DNA of 64,000 nt from Kazachstania africana CBS 2517 (lineage: Eukaryota; Ascomycota; Saccharomycetes; Saccharomycetales; Saccharomycetaceae), in contig NC_018948.1 of NCBI RefSeq assembly GCF_000304475.1, positions 1 to 64,000 on the forward strand. The letters are read 5' to 3'. The translations under genes and the position numbers were made by a program. Below, one piece after another: positions 11,825-25,704 of the stretch (the stretch's first letter is position 1; the number at the start of each line of letters is the position of its first letter). Under the pieces are notes generated by a model, which did no database searches, was not told the DNA's origin, and saw nothing but the letters and a program-made list of their open reading frames with translations.

Positions 11825-14800
11825 GTGATTAAACCTTCCTAACTGTAAACGTAAAGTTTTGATATTTCCTTCTGATTAAGGGAATGTCTAGATGGAAAGA
11901 AAACGGGCCAAAAGCACATAAAAACGAACTCTTTATATACAAGTATTCTCGACTGGAAGATAAAAATGGTGAAATCTAAATATACTAGTAGTCTGCATTC
12001 CAAAGTATTCCCAAATGCAATAGGAGCAGGCACAAATAACAAGGAAGCTACTTTTTATGGTCGAGGGTTTGTTGTCAAAAAGCTAGAGATTGAGCAGAGA
12101 TGTGGAAGTAGGCCAGGCTAAGAAACCTTATCAATTCGTTTAGAGAAATGCATTTCTCAGGGTATAGTTTCAGGCTTTTAGCAATGGTCCATGTGCCTGA
12201 AAATTTCCTCACATTACCCATTCAATTTTACAGTATAAATCTTGGTGAAATAATAGTGATTTTCAAATTATTATACTTTCTTAGATGTTCGTACTTTCTT
12301 TTGTTTTCTGTAAACGGTGTACTATCTGGTATTATGAGGAAAAGGGATTTAACGGATCAACATGTATTTACTTATGTTTTATCTTTAATTTTAATGGATT
12401 TGCAGTTCAAAAATATGGCACAGAAACAGTGCTACAAACAATTCAAGAACGTCGTAGGAAAGAAAAGGCGAATTGGTTAACCGCCAATAGTCTTAGTCTA
12501 ACGCAGACCCACTTTTTATGGGAAACGCCATTGAATCCATGAAATAACTGAATGGTAAATAATCATGTGTCAGATATCTCTGTTCTAGAGCTCAGGAGTT
12601 AAATTTATTGTAGATAGCCATAATTTGCGTGTGAGAGCGGCGAAGACGTAGAACATTACGACTCTTCTAAAAATAGAAATCACGTAACATTTAGTCGCCA
12701 AAAAAGCACATTCCGTAACCCAATTGTACTATTTCCACTATCAGTACTGAAATAGTAACGCATGTAAAAATAATTGGGGATTGCTCCATACTATTCTATA
12801 GTCTTTCTGTAACGTTATTCCCTCAGAGAAACGGCCAAGTAGATATATTTTCCTGGTTTGCAAAAAAAGGATTTGCAGTCCAAAATAGGAAAACTACAAG
12901 CTATGCCATCATTATTATGATTGAGTATTGAACATCTGACATTATTTGGTAAAGGTACAGATTATTATATTTAGCCTTGACGAAAATCTCTGAAGATATG
13001 CCGGACGGAAGAGGATAAACTGCAAAAAGCCGGAGCGTTCTTTTTTAGGAAAGTATTCAAATTAGTTGTGCACTTTCCGTTTGCGTTTTCCTGTGGTAAA
13101 CGGTCGGCCGCACTTCTAGTAAAATAACAAAAAAAGGAACAGGATTGCAACTCACGATTGGGACATCGTCAAATTAGGAAATAATATCAAGAAAAGGGTG
13201 TGACATATCGCAGGATCTATGATTCCCTGAAGGACAGACAAAAACTTCTGATTGACGTGGATTACAATCATCATCTATTTGACTGAGAATCCCTATGTTT
13301 GAAGAACGGTTCGGCTCTTCCAAAAATCATTTCAAATAGTTCGGGTACTCTTTTTTTGGATAACGCGGCATCACAAACGGTGATGTCGCTTTCTTGCATC
13401 AATTTCTCGACAACTGTGTAGCCGATATTTCACTCCAACAGGATAGGTTTTTAGCGCGAAATCAGAGCACACATCAGAGAATAATTAGGTATTGTCCTTC
13501 CACCTCTTCTTACCAATGGATATCATTCAACTCCCAACGTGGATTTCATATATTCAGTTTTCTAGTTTTTTTCCTAGCATTATTGTGTAAATCCTTTTAG
13601 CCAATGAAAAGGACTGTTGTCCATTGATAATTTGAAATAACTTAAAATTTGATGAGTAAAAGCGGGGGGTGCAAGAGAATTAACCGGCTGCAGTGTCCCC
13701 GTAAATCGGCAATGAGCAAAATAGTAACCAGATTCTTGACCTCTGTCTCAACCCTAGCAAGGTTCCTCTAAAAATTTTAAAAGACGTGCATTCTGAGGAA
13801 GAACCTATGACCGATATGTTATTACTATGTCCATGACCCGACTGCCACTGTTTGATTTATCTGCGTAAACCGAGAGTTCTGGAGCGCTAAGAAGCAGCCA
13901 CTACCAAATATTGTTGTTCTACTATATCAGCTAGATGGGAACTATTTTCTATTATTAATCATATAAATTTACGTTGTTGTGAATGAGCAAGCTTCAATAA
14001 AAAAGTGTTCCATAATAGGGTGTGCCAAAGCTTTCATGAGTATTTGTAGGTAATCTTTGTACTAATGGTAGCACTGGCGTAAAGGCATGTATCGTAAGCA
14101 GACATTATTGTTTTCAGGACAGAACCGATAATTATATTGTATTGTGCCCGCTAGTTATATCTGTAATTTTGATGGGCCTGACTTGCTGATATTCTTTGAA
14201 CAGTTCCAGTAGACACGAATTGATCGGAATCGTACATCTCATATTACCGACAAAATATAACTATCATAGAATAAAAATGGGAAAGGAAAAAGTTTAATGA
14301 GAAATACCTCGTCTAACGTCTTATCTAGAAAAGGCACCTGGGCGTCTTCTCCTTTTTGCTATTTTGAAAATGGCAGGTTCTTTTTCTCGAATTTCTGAAA
14401 TTTCTCACAAATTCGCTTTGCGGACTTAGAACGATCTGATTCCAATTGTGCGATACTCATATGTACTCAGAAAAGTACTAAGTTAAGTCAAATTCAGTCG
14501 AGGCAGAGGTTGAGTGCTAACAGAACAGAGCAGACTATGAGGGTCAAAATATGCTATCAAAAAAGACAACATACAGCCCAATTAAAGCTCGTATTATTGA
14601 ATAAAGAATGAGAGGAACCTTGAATTAGAGGGAAATCAAATAGACTACGGTGAAAAGTTATTAGTACATTATCAGTTAGCTTGAACAAAAACCTCTGACA
14701 CTTATTTAGCCAAATATGCCAAATGAAAATGGTATTATCTGATCTAGTAGCGAAGGGTATAATAACTCAACAAATGATGAATAGCTGGCATAACCAATGT

Positions 14801-16906
14801 CTAGAAAAAGATCATATACCACCTGAGTGAATTGCTAACTGCTACACACAAGTCTATCAGGAATGAAAAGTCATTTGTATAGCCTATTAGAGCGAAATGG
14901 TACAGTAAAAGGGTGAGAGAAAAAACAGGAATAAAAGCAAAGGCTATTCAAAATTGCACATCCTGGAAACTAAGACATAACCATTCAAGAAGTTAAATGA
15001 AGCAAAAGAATGGTTCCTTAAACTGCACGATATACATAACCAAGGAAGGAACTTTTTGGAATATAATTATTTACCAATAACATAAATAATTTAGCATTAT
15101 TTAATCAGGAGCTTATAACTTGATGGGACGCTACATTGTCGATGTTAAAAGGGTTCATATTTGTTGAGGGGTATATAAAAAAATTCCTCCTCGACTATAT
15201 GGAAATGCTATTATCTGAATAATCATAGTACTTTGTAATTGAATTCAGGACATGATCGTTCTACTTATACATTTGTTGATCTTAAGATCATCGCTAGATC
15301 TCTTTTTTTCTTATATTCTTCAGCCTACACTCTTATCCATTAGTCCTTTTATTCTAGCATAAATAGGGTACACATATTTCAGGAAGTCAGCTTCCCAACT
15401 TCCTACTTAGCTTGAAGTTTATATATTCAAGCTTATCAATCTTCAAAATATAAAGTGGTTCAACTAGGCCTAAGTAAAATTCATTTTTTATATTTTGGTC
15501 TATTTAGCTCATTTAGGATGAAAAGGCTTGTTAGGATAGTCCGTTCTTTTAACAAAATATAATTATCATCGGGTACATTTGAAGGAAAAAAGGAATTTTG
15601 TCCTGTTAATACTATTTAATATCCTCTTGGTTAGATATAATATTTGGTGAATTCATTGTTGATTAAATTTAATATATTAATAGGAATAATCTTCCTTAAA
15701 TATATAAAGTGAATAAAGTGTCCAACAATCATAATTGTATTTAATCTTTCTCCTTGGATCTGCCTCCCATATTCATACCTTTTGATTTCATTAATACTAC
15801 GACACTTTCAACCTACCTACTTTTTATCGAATATCTGATGATAATAATACGTTTGCAATGAGCTTTGTTCATATACACAAAAAAGCAAAATACTACTGTC
15901 TTCAGCGGATCCTATCTTTAGTTCATAGCGATAATTGCAAATTTGAAATTATAAGATAACTGCTATGTCTCAATTATTTTATACTTCTGCCATATCTTGT
16001 TGTTATAAGCTTGGATTCAAGCATATTTTAGCAACATTTCATTGCGAAAGATTCGTGAGTGGTATGCCTTCGAGTATAAACGAACATATCGTCCTTCCAA
16101 TGACACTCTGGGTATACAAATTGAAGGTCAAAAATTCATCTTGTCCAATACTTTGTTAGTAAGGCGTCATAAAATAATTTGTGTGCGCCAGATTATGACT
16201 GACATAAAATTAATAATGCGTTCTATATAGGTCGGTATATGTTGCTTTTCTGATCATCATCTTTTGATGAAACATATATATATATAGAAAGACAGCTTCG
16301 TTAGCTGTTCTGTGCAATCTGGTGTTTTACCATGTTTCTTTACATACTTCATCACAATCCATGAGCGAGAAAAGTTCAAGGTAGTCTGTCCATTCAATAT
16401 TCTAAAAGTTTTTCCAGGAATAACCCCGACAAATGAATAGACTCATTTTTCACATAACTCAGGCAGTAGATTAATACTGTTATTCGTATTTTCTCTTTTG
16501 CCAATTCTGATATATGATTTATTGAAAAACATTTATTTAGCAAGAAGCGAACGATCCATAGGGTTGAAAAGCTGCAATACTTTAAATGTATATGTGATAT
16601 GTTACAAGGCCGTACTAGTCCCCGTGTTTGGAGCCAAATTACTGTTTGTATCAAAGCTGGCATACAAAAGAAATCAGTTTTTGACGAATGAGCTATGACC
16701 CACGTTAACAATTCACACGAAAAAAGGTTCCACTAAACTACGACAAACTGAAGATAACAAATATCTGGCCCTATCACAATGTGAACAACTATATATTTAA
16801 TTACGTAACATTATGTGTATTCTATAATAGTAGTTGTATAAAACAAAATAAAATAAGAAATAAAGCACGAAAATGATAATCGCTACCAAAAAGAACTTAA
16901 GTTTGA
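11825..16906. other. Long intergenic region, no supported gene
   Basis: Five kilobases of AT-rich DNA without a supported gene. Short frames at 12148-12542 (+) and 15965-16230 (+) have somewhat protein-like composition in adjacent frames and could be worn gene remnants, but I recognise no family. A TG...CA-bounded stretch near 15164-15727 with an internal TATATAAAA is weakly like a solo LTR but lacks a target-site duplication. No tRNA seen. Confidence 0.5.
11931..11939 (-). promoter_or_regulatory. TATA box of adhesin gene
   Basis: On the minus strand this reads TATATAAAG, 107-115 bp upstream of the adhesin ATG, a usual distance for yeast TATA-containing stress or cell-surface genes. Assigned by motif and position only. 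Confidence 0.5.
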
Positions 16907-17480
16907 TTAATAATTTCTTAAATTGTTCACACTGAAAATAACAAGCAAACCTTCCGGAACAGCGTTCAATGGGCTTAAACCTAAACTACCGGTGGATCCA
17001 GTATAACTTGAAATGAAAGCTGAGCCCTCAGTACAATATCCGCCGATAACCTCAACGCTAGAAGCTACATCATAAGTACTATGCGTAGAACCTGCGCCCG
17101 TATATGCTGTATCATAGGAGCTCGCTATTGTTTCATAGACATCTGCTTCCGAGATAAAGAAGATACTTTCCGCAGCATATCATCGTTGTGTATTCAGAAA
17201 CGGCCTCGGTGTGAATGATATTTCTAGAAGTAGGAATAATTGTGTAAAATGAATTTTACTAATGGTGACATTACTATTAGCACAATAACTAGAAGCGGTC
17301 ATCGATCTTAATCATAGTAGTAGGGATTTCTGTAGCAGCACATTCAGAAACAATGGTCGTTATCGTCATGCCTGATATAGTAACTTCAGGTTCAACAGGA
17401 GCCTGAACAACGTACTGAACAGTAGTTTTGTCTCTTGACTTCTTTGTAATCAACTTTGAAACAACTACAGGAACAGTCAT
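16907..17480 (-). pseudogene. Decayed Ser/Thr-rich cell-wall protein gene
   Basis: On the minus strand one frame starts at 17480 (MTVPVVVSKLIT) and carries TTVQYVVQAPVEPEVTISG and TITTIVSECAATEIPTT, then stops near 17289. A second frame (about 17220-17160) reads IIHTEAVSEYTT. A third, from about 17155 to the stop at 16907, reads FISEADVYETIASSYDTAYT and YCTEGSAFISSYTGSTGS. The Thr/Ser/Val-rich style is that of the C-terminal part of yeast GPI cell-wall proteins, but it is split by at least two frame changes and lacks a signal peptide. I infer the 3' remnant of an adhesin or other mannoprotein gene; its family cannot be decided. It lies on the same strand as the intact adhesin but does not share its 45-residue repeat. 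Confidence 0.6.
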
Positions 17481-17522
17481 TTTCCAAATTCTTGTGAGTG
17501 ATAGTGAATACTCCACTTTCAC

Positions 17523-20500
17523 TTTTCAAGAGAAGCAAATGCCGTTAAAAACAGGATCACAGATCAAGTTATCTTGTTGAAAAGATCACAGGATGAATTT
17601 TCAGAGTTGCTCTATTATAAATTAGCAGAATTAGGCTGAATAGATAGAAGCGTGGAACATAAAATAATTTAAACCTTCGTTATTGACACACCCTTCTTCC
17701 GTTTGCTTTCCATAAAAATCAAGGATTTGGTCATTTTCTATTCAAGTAGAAAGATACTTCTGATGACGGTGTATGTATTGGCAGGTGGTAGATTGTTTCT
17801 AAACTATGAAAACTCTTAGTACCACTTATATTCACTAAGGCATCTTAATTGTATAGCGCTCGAAACTGCATAATTTAGACTTTCGGTGTACTTTCTATTT
17901 CGTAGTGGATATACAACACTTTCGGACCAGAAAATGTATTTGTTTAAGATAATGTTCATAATGAGTATTTTAAGCACAATATGAAGGACACAAAGTAAAC
18001 GCAGTAAATTGTAAGTGTTACGGTAGCGAAATTTCCTATAATCAATTTGCTTCAGCATAAGATAAGATGAAAAGTAGTTAGTTAACTTGTCTTGAAAAAA
18101 ACATCTCCAATAGAATTTATCGGCCAGTGCTATCAATCGATGAAGAGACCTGAAACTTTTAAAAGTTAGTTATTTGGATAAAGGGCGGTTGAGCCAAGAT
18201 AATTACCAAATACTCCAATTCTATAATTTAATCCAATAAACGAAACTTTGGAGATCCTGCAAATCATTCGTTAAAGACTAATTTGGCACATAAGCATACA
18301 CGAAAGAGATGCGCTATGAGGATTGTCAAATCAGTAAAAAGTTGGAGTCCTTCCCAGTAGGCAAATGTACTAGAGGACTTTGAACCAGTCTGATCGATTT
18401 TATGAGCCCAAGGTCTTTAAAACATAAGTTCTCGAGACTATTCATCAAAAAATATTATGTTCGAGAAGGACAGGGCAATTAGCAATTGAAAAAGCAGTGA
18501 TGTGAAGCCCAAAGCAGAAAATATAGCATGAGCAGAATCTCCTAATATGTACAGTGGCTCTGGGTTACCGTCCTTTTCCGAATAGATAGTTACCATGTCC
18601 ATTTTTCAACCCAAGGAGGAACATGTTCCGAAAGCGCTTGCTCGTATTGTATTAACATGGACCCAACATTGAAAACGTTGAAGCTATTCTGCATTTAGAT
18701 ATTGAGTATAACTCACGCATCGAAAAAAAAGTGAAAGTCTTATGCTGTGAGCCAAAAATATACAATGAGCTTTATTCAACCTGCCTTCCGAAACGATTAG
18801 TGAGGTTTTCTGAATTACTTGATGAGTAAAGTTGTTCAAAAACGGCGGGAAGATTTACTCAAGTTAGGGGTAGTATCATTTCTGAGAGGGAGCGTTTACT
18901 GGAAGTTTTTCGGGGCTGTTTACACTTCATATTTGTAAGAAGAAGCGTCAACTGTAGTAACTTGAATTTAAGTAACATTATATATTTTGAGCTACAATCA
19001 AATAATCAAAAGCATGTGCCCGATGATCCATCTCGAGTTGTCCTATTTCAGGAACGTATGTAGTTCGTGTGAGTTTGTCGATCTACCACGAAAAATAGAA
19101 GCAAATTTTGTTAAAATTCCCATTGTACCAGGCTATTTTCAGTGACAACCGATGTTAGCTAGATGAACCTCGGTTGTAAACATTAAACTTCTGCCCTGTA
19201 AATGACTCAGTCGGTGAGCTGCAAAGAATTATTTTGTGCTCTCCAAGTGCGAATCCTTTTCCCAAATAATTCTTAGCAGAACTCACTTAAGCGGGATGAC
19301 AAATATTGACCCGGAGAAGCCGAGCCAGTCAGAAGAATTATCGAGCCGGTCGTGCCATTCGTTTCTTTGCTTTTCGCAATAATGAAACCGCCCTATTCTA
19401 ATGCAATGTTAAACCTCAGTGATGGAAAAAATTTTATGAATATGTCAGAGAAATATTAGAACCTTGAAACTGTAGTCTGTGCATACACGGAGCCTTGCTG
19501 ATTCAAACCGTGTTGACGGATTATTGAATCGTAATTATTGTGCATCTTGGTCTAAATTCAAGGTACTCGATAGTTGACGTTGCACGCGCGGCACATTTCG
19601 TGTTTCTTCCTAAATAGTACAAATTTTGAGAACAGCTTTCTTATTGATTATATCACTTTTTTACTGAACACACAGGTCATTGTTTGCAAACTACGACTTC
19701 AGGGCTCTCCCAGGGCATAGTTTATTGTTGAGGATGTGCAATTTAACAAATGCAGAGGGCGATAAACGTCTGATTGTTCAAAAGTTTAAGACTGTGAAAA
19801 CGATAGCTCAGGATAGCTTGAAATAGCCGCACAAACTATGGTTTGCTGCAAGATAACAGGAATGCACGAGAGCGCAACACGAATTTTTGCTTACAGCTCA
19901 AGCTTTACAGGTCATCAGCGGGAGAAACTAAAATCTGTGTTTCATATGGCATCACGAATATACCTTAAAAAAGATACTCCACACCTATACCCAAGCGGAA
20001 AGTTCTTTATCGAGGTTAGCGCAGAACTGTTCCAGCGGTAGAGCATCCATCAAGCTACTTATAGACAGTATCACAATGTTTTTTAATACTGTAAAAGTTG
20101 TGATTTTACTATTTTAGTCTAGGTTGGAGTACAATCCTGCTAGAGAGTACAATGTAAGTTTGCCTAGCTCTCGAAACAGGATATTATGGAATTAATATTA
20201 CACTGGAAATGGCTTTAACATCTAGGCATCTATCAGATAACACGAAAGGTACCTTCTTAATAATACCGTCAGACACATATTCCTAGTACAGTACTTGATG
20301 AAAAGGAGTATTTGCAACTCGTATAAGCTAAACTACTCCCACTTTGTAAAGGGGGGGGGGAGAATATTTCGCGTCTTTTTTGCTTCAGCAATACAGATCC
20401 ATACCCTATAATGACTACAGAATCTAGGATATTTTGACATATAGATGGCCTGCAATTAGAGTATTCCAAAACTCAAGATATAATGTTTTGAAAATCTGCG

Positions 20501-21497
20501 TAGTTGCAAATAGGTGAGGTCTGTGATCTTTTTCTATGAATATTTATTTCGTCAGTATATTATATCAAAGTTAATGAACTGAGCCTGAGACAATACCCTG
20601 CAAATGACAATTTAATCCAGAATTGAATATCCAGCAAACGTGTATGTTCGATCAGTAGTGTTGGAATAAGCAACGAAAGTCTTTTTCGTGTATCTTCTGA
20701 CATCAGCCCTTCCTCAAGGTTTTTCATGAAGTTGGAAAAATAGTAAGGTAGAAAATTCAGATATTATGCAATATCCATGCCGACCAGAGTAATACCAAGG
20801 GATTAATTAATCTCCAATTATGTTGGTGGCACATAGGAAGGAAGAAAAGAGGTGAGATCAGAAGTTAGCTAACTAGCCTACTTCTTTCAGCAAATGCGTG
20901 GAATGCGAGTATTTATGATCCGATGATAAACCTACTAATTATTAATCAAAGTTTAAGCCTATTATGGGAATTTACTGGTCATTCCACCCGTTGGGTAGTT
21001 TTGACATATACTCCTCGTCTGCATCTAAGCAAGTAACTGGCACTACTTTACATCAGCAAGATAATTTATCGTCATATTACTGTTACTAAGTCTTGAGAGC
21101 GGACCGATCTCATCAGACATTTAAAACTTTGTTACAATCATTATTTTGATATGATGAATCCCAGTTTTAAGTCGCTGTCAGTTCGAGGGGACGGGATTTC
21201 TTTCCGTTCCTCGACGGAAAGGCGGAAGAACGGAATATGCCGGAGCAGACTGATGAGCAAGAACGCGGACACGCGGATACACGGTAGACAGAAGGATGCG
21301 TACATTGATTTATTATACAACTAGTATGTTCCAAGTACAGGTACCATAAGTAGTTTACTTTGATGACATATCAATTGACATTCAGCAACATTGGAAAACA
21401 TATAAAAAAAATCATTTTTCTGAATACATTTCAGATATGTTATTTTCCATCTTCCTTTAATAAAAATAAATATCACTAGAAATCTAGTATTACAAAA
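17523..21497. other. Intergenic region, no supported gene
   Basis: Four kilobases with only short, unconvincing frames. Noted inside it are a run of ten G at 20351-20360; a perfect 8-bp inverted repeat with a 6-nt loop at 21200-21221, in a locally GC-rich patch; and a set of regularly spaced CGG triplets at 21266-21284 upstream of the OYE pseudogene. Confidence 0.5.
21266..21284 (+). promoter_or_regulatory. CGG direct-repeat cluster upstream of OYE remnant
   Basis: CGG triplets occur at 21266, 21274 and 21282 in the same orientation, exactly 8 bp apart (spacers ACACG and ATACA). Direct CGG repeats are half-sites of fungal Zn2Cys6 regulators. They lie about 215-230 bp upstream of the ATG of the OYE pseudogene, a normal activator distance. 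The cognate factor is unknown and the call is motif-based only. Confidence 0.3.
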
Positions 21498-22699
<1,202 letters not shown>

Positions 22700-24609
22700 C
22701 CTCTCGTAGATGTATGATTTTTTTTATTTGAAACTTAAGTTTTAATTCAGAAGCATTACATATCTATAACGTATTAATTTCATGTATAATAAGTTCCTCA
22801 ATTGGCTCATCCTCAGTCTCGTATACTAGTTCACAGTACTGCGTCTCCTCTTCTCTCAATGTGATTTTTGATGGAAAAGAAATAAGAAAATTGAAGCGAC
22901 TAGTAGGAAGAGAAAAGGAAATAAGAAGCGTTATTGCCCATAAAGTCGTCAGTTGATTATAGAAATCTACTAAGCTTCTCTAGTCAATTATGTTTCAATG
23001 ATTATTGGAGCGCAAATGGCTATGAATACTATACCAGAAAGATGGCAGACAGGGCCTGACAAGCTAATATGCTATCTCGTTGCGGAAAATACCACTGGTA
23101 AGTACACTTGTCGACGGCTCAGATTTCCAGTTTAAATACTTACTTGACTTTTTCGAACTTACATCTGTTCTCAGCGCAAAATTGCCAACTCTACTGTTGT
23201 CCCACGAAGTGCATTGCTCCAGCTATATATAAAATGTCAAAAGTTCTTGATTTGTAATGTCAAAGGAAGCTTAAAGCCCACTGCACAATTGAAGGACTAC
23301 GTTTATTACATCAATGGAGATAATGAGTGAATCATTTACTTTATATGTGGATTGGGCCAATGAAGGATACTCATTACAAAGCAATCGACGAAAATATTTT
23401 CCTGGCTCAGTAATTCAGTAGAAATGGCTTTTTTATCCTTTGGAGAATTAAAAAAATAAATTAAGTTTGAGCCCATATAAGCGGGCTGTCGAGGAGGTTC
23501 TTTGACTTCTACGATTTTTGCCAGCCCCCAGTACTCCACGATGACAGTGATAGGTCAAAAACCGATGATTTCTATAGAGTATTTTGAAGATTAAATATAC
23601 TAACATCATCTACTGCCATTGGATTTATGTCGGGAAAAATTATGCTCTAGGACGTGTAAACTTAGTGACACGATCATTCTCCCAAATTGTACGAATACTC
23701 TCGGCTAAACTGAAAGTAATTTCAATTGTAATAGCAGCGTCCTTTTATTGTTCTAAATGCTTAGTTCATCTGATCTTAAAAATTTTTATTCACAAAATTT
23801 GGTCGAACCTAAGCGGTATGTCCTCTGTGCAGCTAGAAATCCACTGAAGGGAAATGGATAGGCCCTTTCTCTCTTCTTGCATGCATACACATATTATCTT
23901 GTGATAGACACAGCCATTCAACAAATGTGTTAGAGGTGAATGTTAGTTGTTAATAATAGAAATTAGTAACGAACTGTGGTAGATCAATAAACCCCGGTTG
24001 TTATACAATCTGAATAGTTACTAGGACATAAAGGAAGACGGCGCTACGAAATATATAAACTAGAAAAACAAATATTTCAAGGTTTGCCTTAATTCCTTGC
24101 CGTGCATAACCCGATAAAAAAATATCACGACGGTCTCTGACTCAGCCTACCCTTGGAGTACAACAAATTCATCTAAATTTGTCAATGAAAATGTGAAGGA
24201 ATGCTGAGCTTGTTTTCAAGGTTAAGGAAGAGATACCTAAATATAATTCTAGAGGTCTGTAAAGTTGCTCTATTCTTGTAAAGGTGCTCCCTCAAAAGCA
24301 CTAAATGTTCCTATCGAGTGAAGAATAACGAAAACGGTGGGGATTTCGCGTTAAGCGGACTGCAAAGTCCTCTTCGACAAAGGCTATCTTAGAGATAATA
24401 CCGTAACTCTTCACAAACCTGAAATACATCTTTAAGGTTAAAGTGTCTACATGAGGTACATGAAGTCTCCCTTCGATATGCCGAGTAATGAATTTAACAT
24501 TTTAAGGGTGTTAAATGCTTTTAGTGTATTGAATCCACAAGACTTATAAAGTAAAGGATCCTGAACTTCAGCAATGCTCTGATTAATAGCCATAAAGCAA
24601 CATCTTCAA
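22700..24609. other. Intergenic region before YIM1-like gene
   Basis: 1.9 kb with no supported gene; all frames are short. A TATAAAG at 24545-24551 lies about 60 bp upstream of the YIM1-like ATG and may be its TATA element. Nothing else stands out. Confidence 0.5.
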
Positions 24610-25704
24610 ATGGTGTCTACCAATGAGCCTACTGTCACTCAGAGGTCTGTAACATTCATCAATTACAATACCCCCGCTTCAATCACAGCAAAGGAAATTG
24701 ACTTAGACTCGTGTTGCAATGAAGACGAAATTGTAGTTAATGTCAAAGCTGCTGCCTTGAATCCCATTGACTTTATGCTACATGGCCTTTGCTTTCCTTA
24801 TGTCAATCCGAACAATTTGAAAACGTATTCTAGAGATTATGCTGGTATTGTTGTTAGAAAAGGGGCTAATGTAGATCCTAAGTGGCAGCTTGGTGATCAT
24901 GTTAATGGTATGTTTGCTCATATATATGGGGACCAGGGTAGTTTATCTGATTATCTGATTATAAATCCTTTGAAACAACCCTCAATAGCTCATATTGATG
25001 ATACTGAAAGCTTCGAAAAAGCTGCTGCTTGGCCTTTAGTTTTTGGTACCGCTTATGCCGTGTTATTTCACAATAAACAAAAATGGAACAAAAATTCTAA
25101 AATACTTGTCATTGGCGCATCAACATCTGTTTCCAATTGTCTGGTTCAAATTGCAAAAAATCACTTAAAAATTGGTACTGTCGTTGGTGTATGCAATAAA
25201 AACTCAATTGCCCGTAATAAAAAATTCGGCTATGATTACCTTGTACCTTATGATGATGAGCAAGGTAATAATGTGACTGTTGCAAATGTCCAAAAGCTTA
25301 TCAAGGAACATTTGAATGGTGAGAAATTTGATTTAATTTTTGATTCTGTTGGCAACAACCAATTCTTTCAAATTATGGACAGTGTTTTAAAACCAATCAA
25401 CACCGACTCATTTTACACTACCATCGTTGGAGATAAGAAAGCAAATTATAAAAACCCAAGTGTACTGTCATTTGTACCCTATAAAATACCATTTAGAGCG
25501 TTTAATCCACTAAGAAAATTCAATTATTCCTTTGCTTTCGTGAAGTCAGAATTCAGTTTCATGGAATTAGGATCTTTAATGATTAAGAAGGGAACTTTTA
25601 AACCTCAAATAGATTCTGTTTTTTCTTTTAAGGACTTCAACGAGGCAATTGACAGAGCAAAGTCTAATAAGGCTAAAGGTAAGGTTATCATTAAAATCGA
25701 TTAG
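24610..25704 (+). CDS. YIM1: Yim1-like quinone oxidoreductase/MDR family protein
   Basis: A 364-residue member of the zinc-independent medium-chain dehydrogenase family, the same length as S. cerevisiae Yim1 (365) and very similar along its whole length. Shared segments include AAALNPIDF (about 49-57), KTYSRDYAGIVV, GDHVNGMFAHIYG, AAWPLVFGTAY, the nucleotide-binding segment VIGASTSVSN (about 180-189), IGTVVGVCNKNSI, YDYLVPYD, FDSVGNNQFF and a C-terminal NKAKGKVIIKID. No catalytic zinc Cys/His set is present, as expected. Yim1 is linked in S. cerevisiae to DNA-damage response and found at lipid droplets/ER; its substrate is not known. The start is the first ATG, directly before the conserved N-terminus. 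The gene appears intact, unlike its OYE neighbour. Confidence 0.88.
   Translation: MVSTNEPTVTQRSVTFINYNTPASITAKEIDLDSCCNEDEIVVNVKAAALNPIDFMLHGLCFPYVNPNNLKTYSRDYAGIVVRKGANVDPKWQLGDHVNGMFAHIYGDQGSLSDYLIINPLKQPSIAHIDDTESFEKAAAWPLVFGTAYAVLFHNKQKWNKNSKILVIGASTSVSNCLVQIAKNHLKIGTVVGVCNKNSIARNKKFGYDYLVPYDDEQGNNVTVANVQKLIKEHLNGEKFDLIFDSVGNNQFFQIMDSVLKPINTDSFYTTIVGDKKANYKNPSVLSFVPYKIPFRAFNPLRKFNYSFAFVKSEFSFMELGSLMIKKGTFKPQIDSVFSFKDFNEAIDRAKSNKAKGKVIIKID

Noticed and set aside
12148..12542. Overlapping + strand frames of 110 and 85 codons with protein-like ends
   Set aside because: Two frames compete over the same DNA, no signal or domain is recognised, and no promoter or conservation evidence; kept only as a remark in the intergenic entry.
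15486..15496. TTTTATATTTT, exact match to the S. cerevisiae ARS consensus
   Set aside because: Such 11-mers are common by chance in AT-rich DNA, and the consensus is not the same in all Saccharomycetaceae; no supporting element seen.
15164..15727. TGTTG...CAACA-bounded stretch with internal TATATAAAA, possible solo LTR
   Set aside because: No target-site duplication, no primer-binding or integrase remnants nearby, no second copy in the window.
18785..18805. TTCCGAAA resembling the core of the yeast centromere CDEIII element
   Set aside because: No CDEI (RTCACRTG) at the proper distance, no 80-90 bp very AT-rich CDEII, and the flanking bases do not fit the rest of CDEIII. A similar hit near 27916 fails likewise.
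20658..20667. TGTTGGAATA, the first ten bases typical of Ty1/Ty2 LTRs
   Set aside because: The following sequence does not resemble a delta element and no matching end was found.
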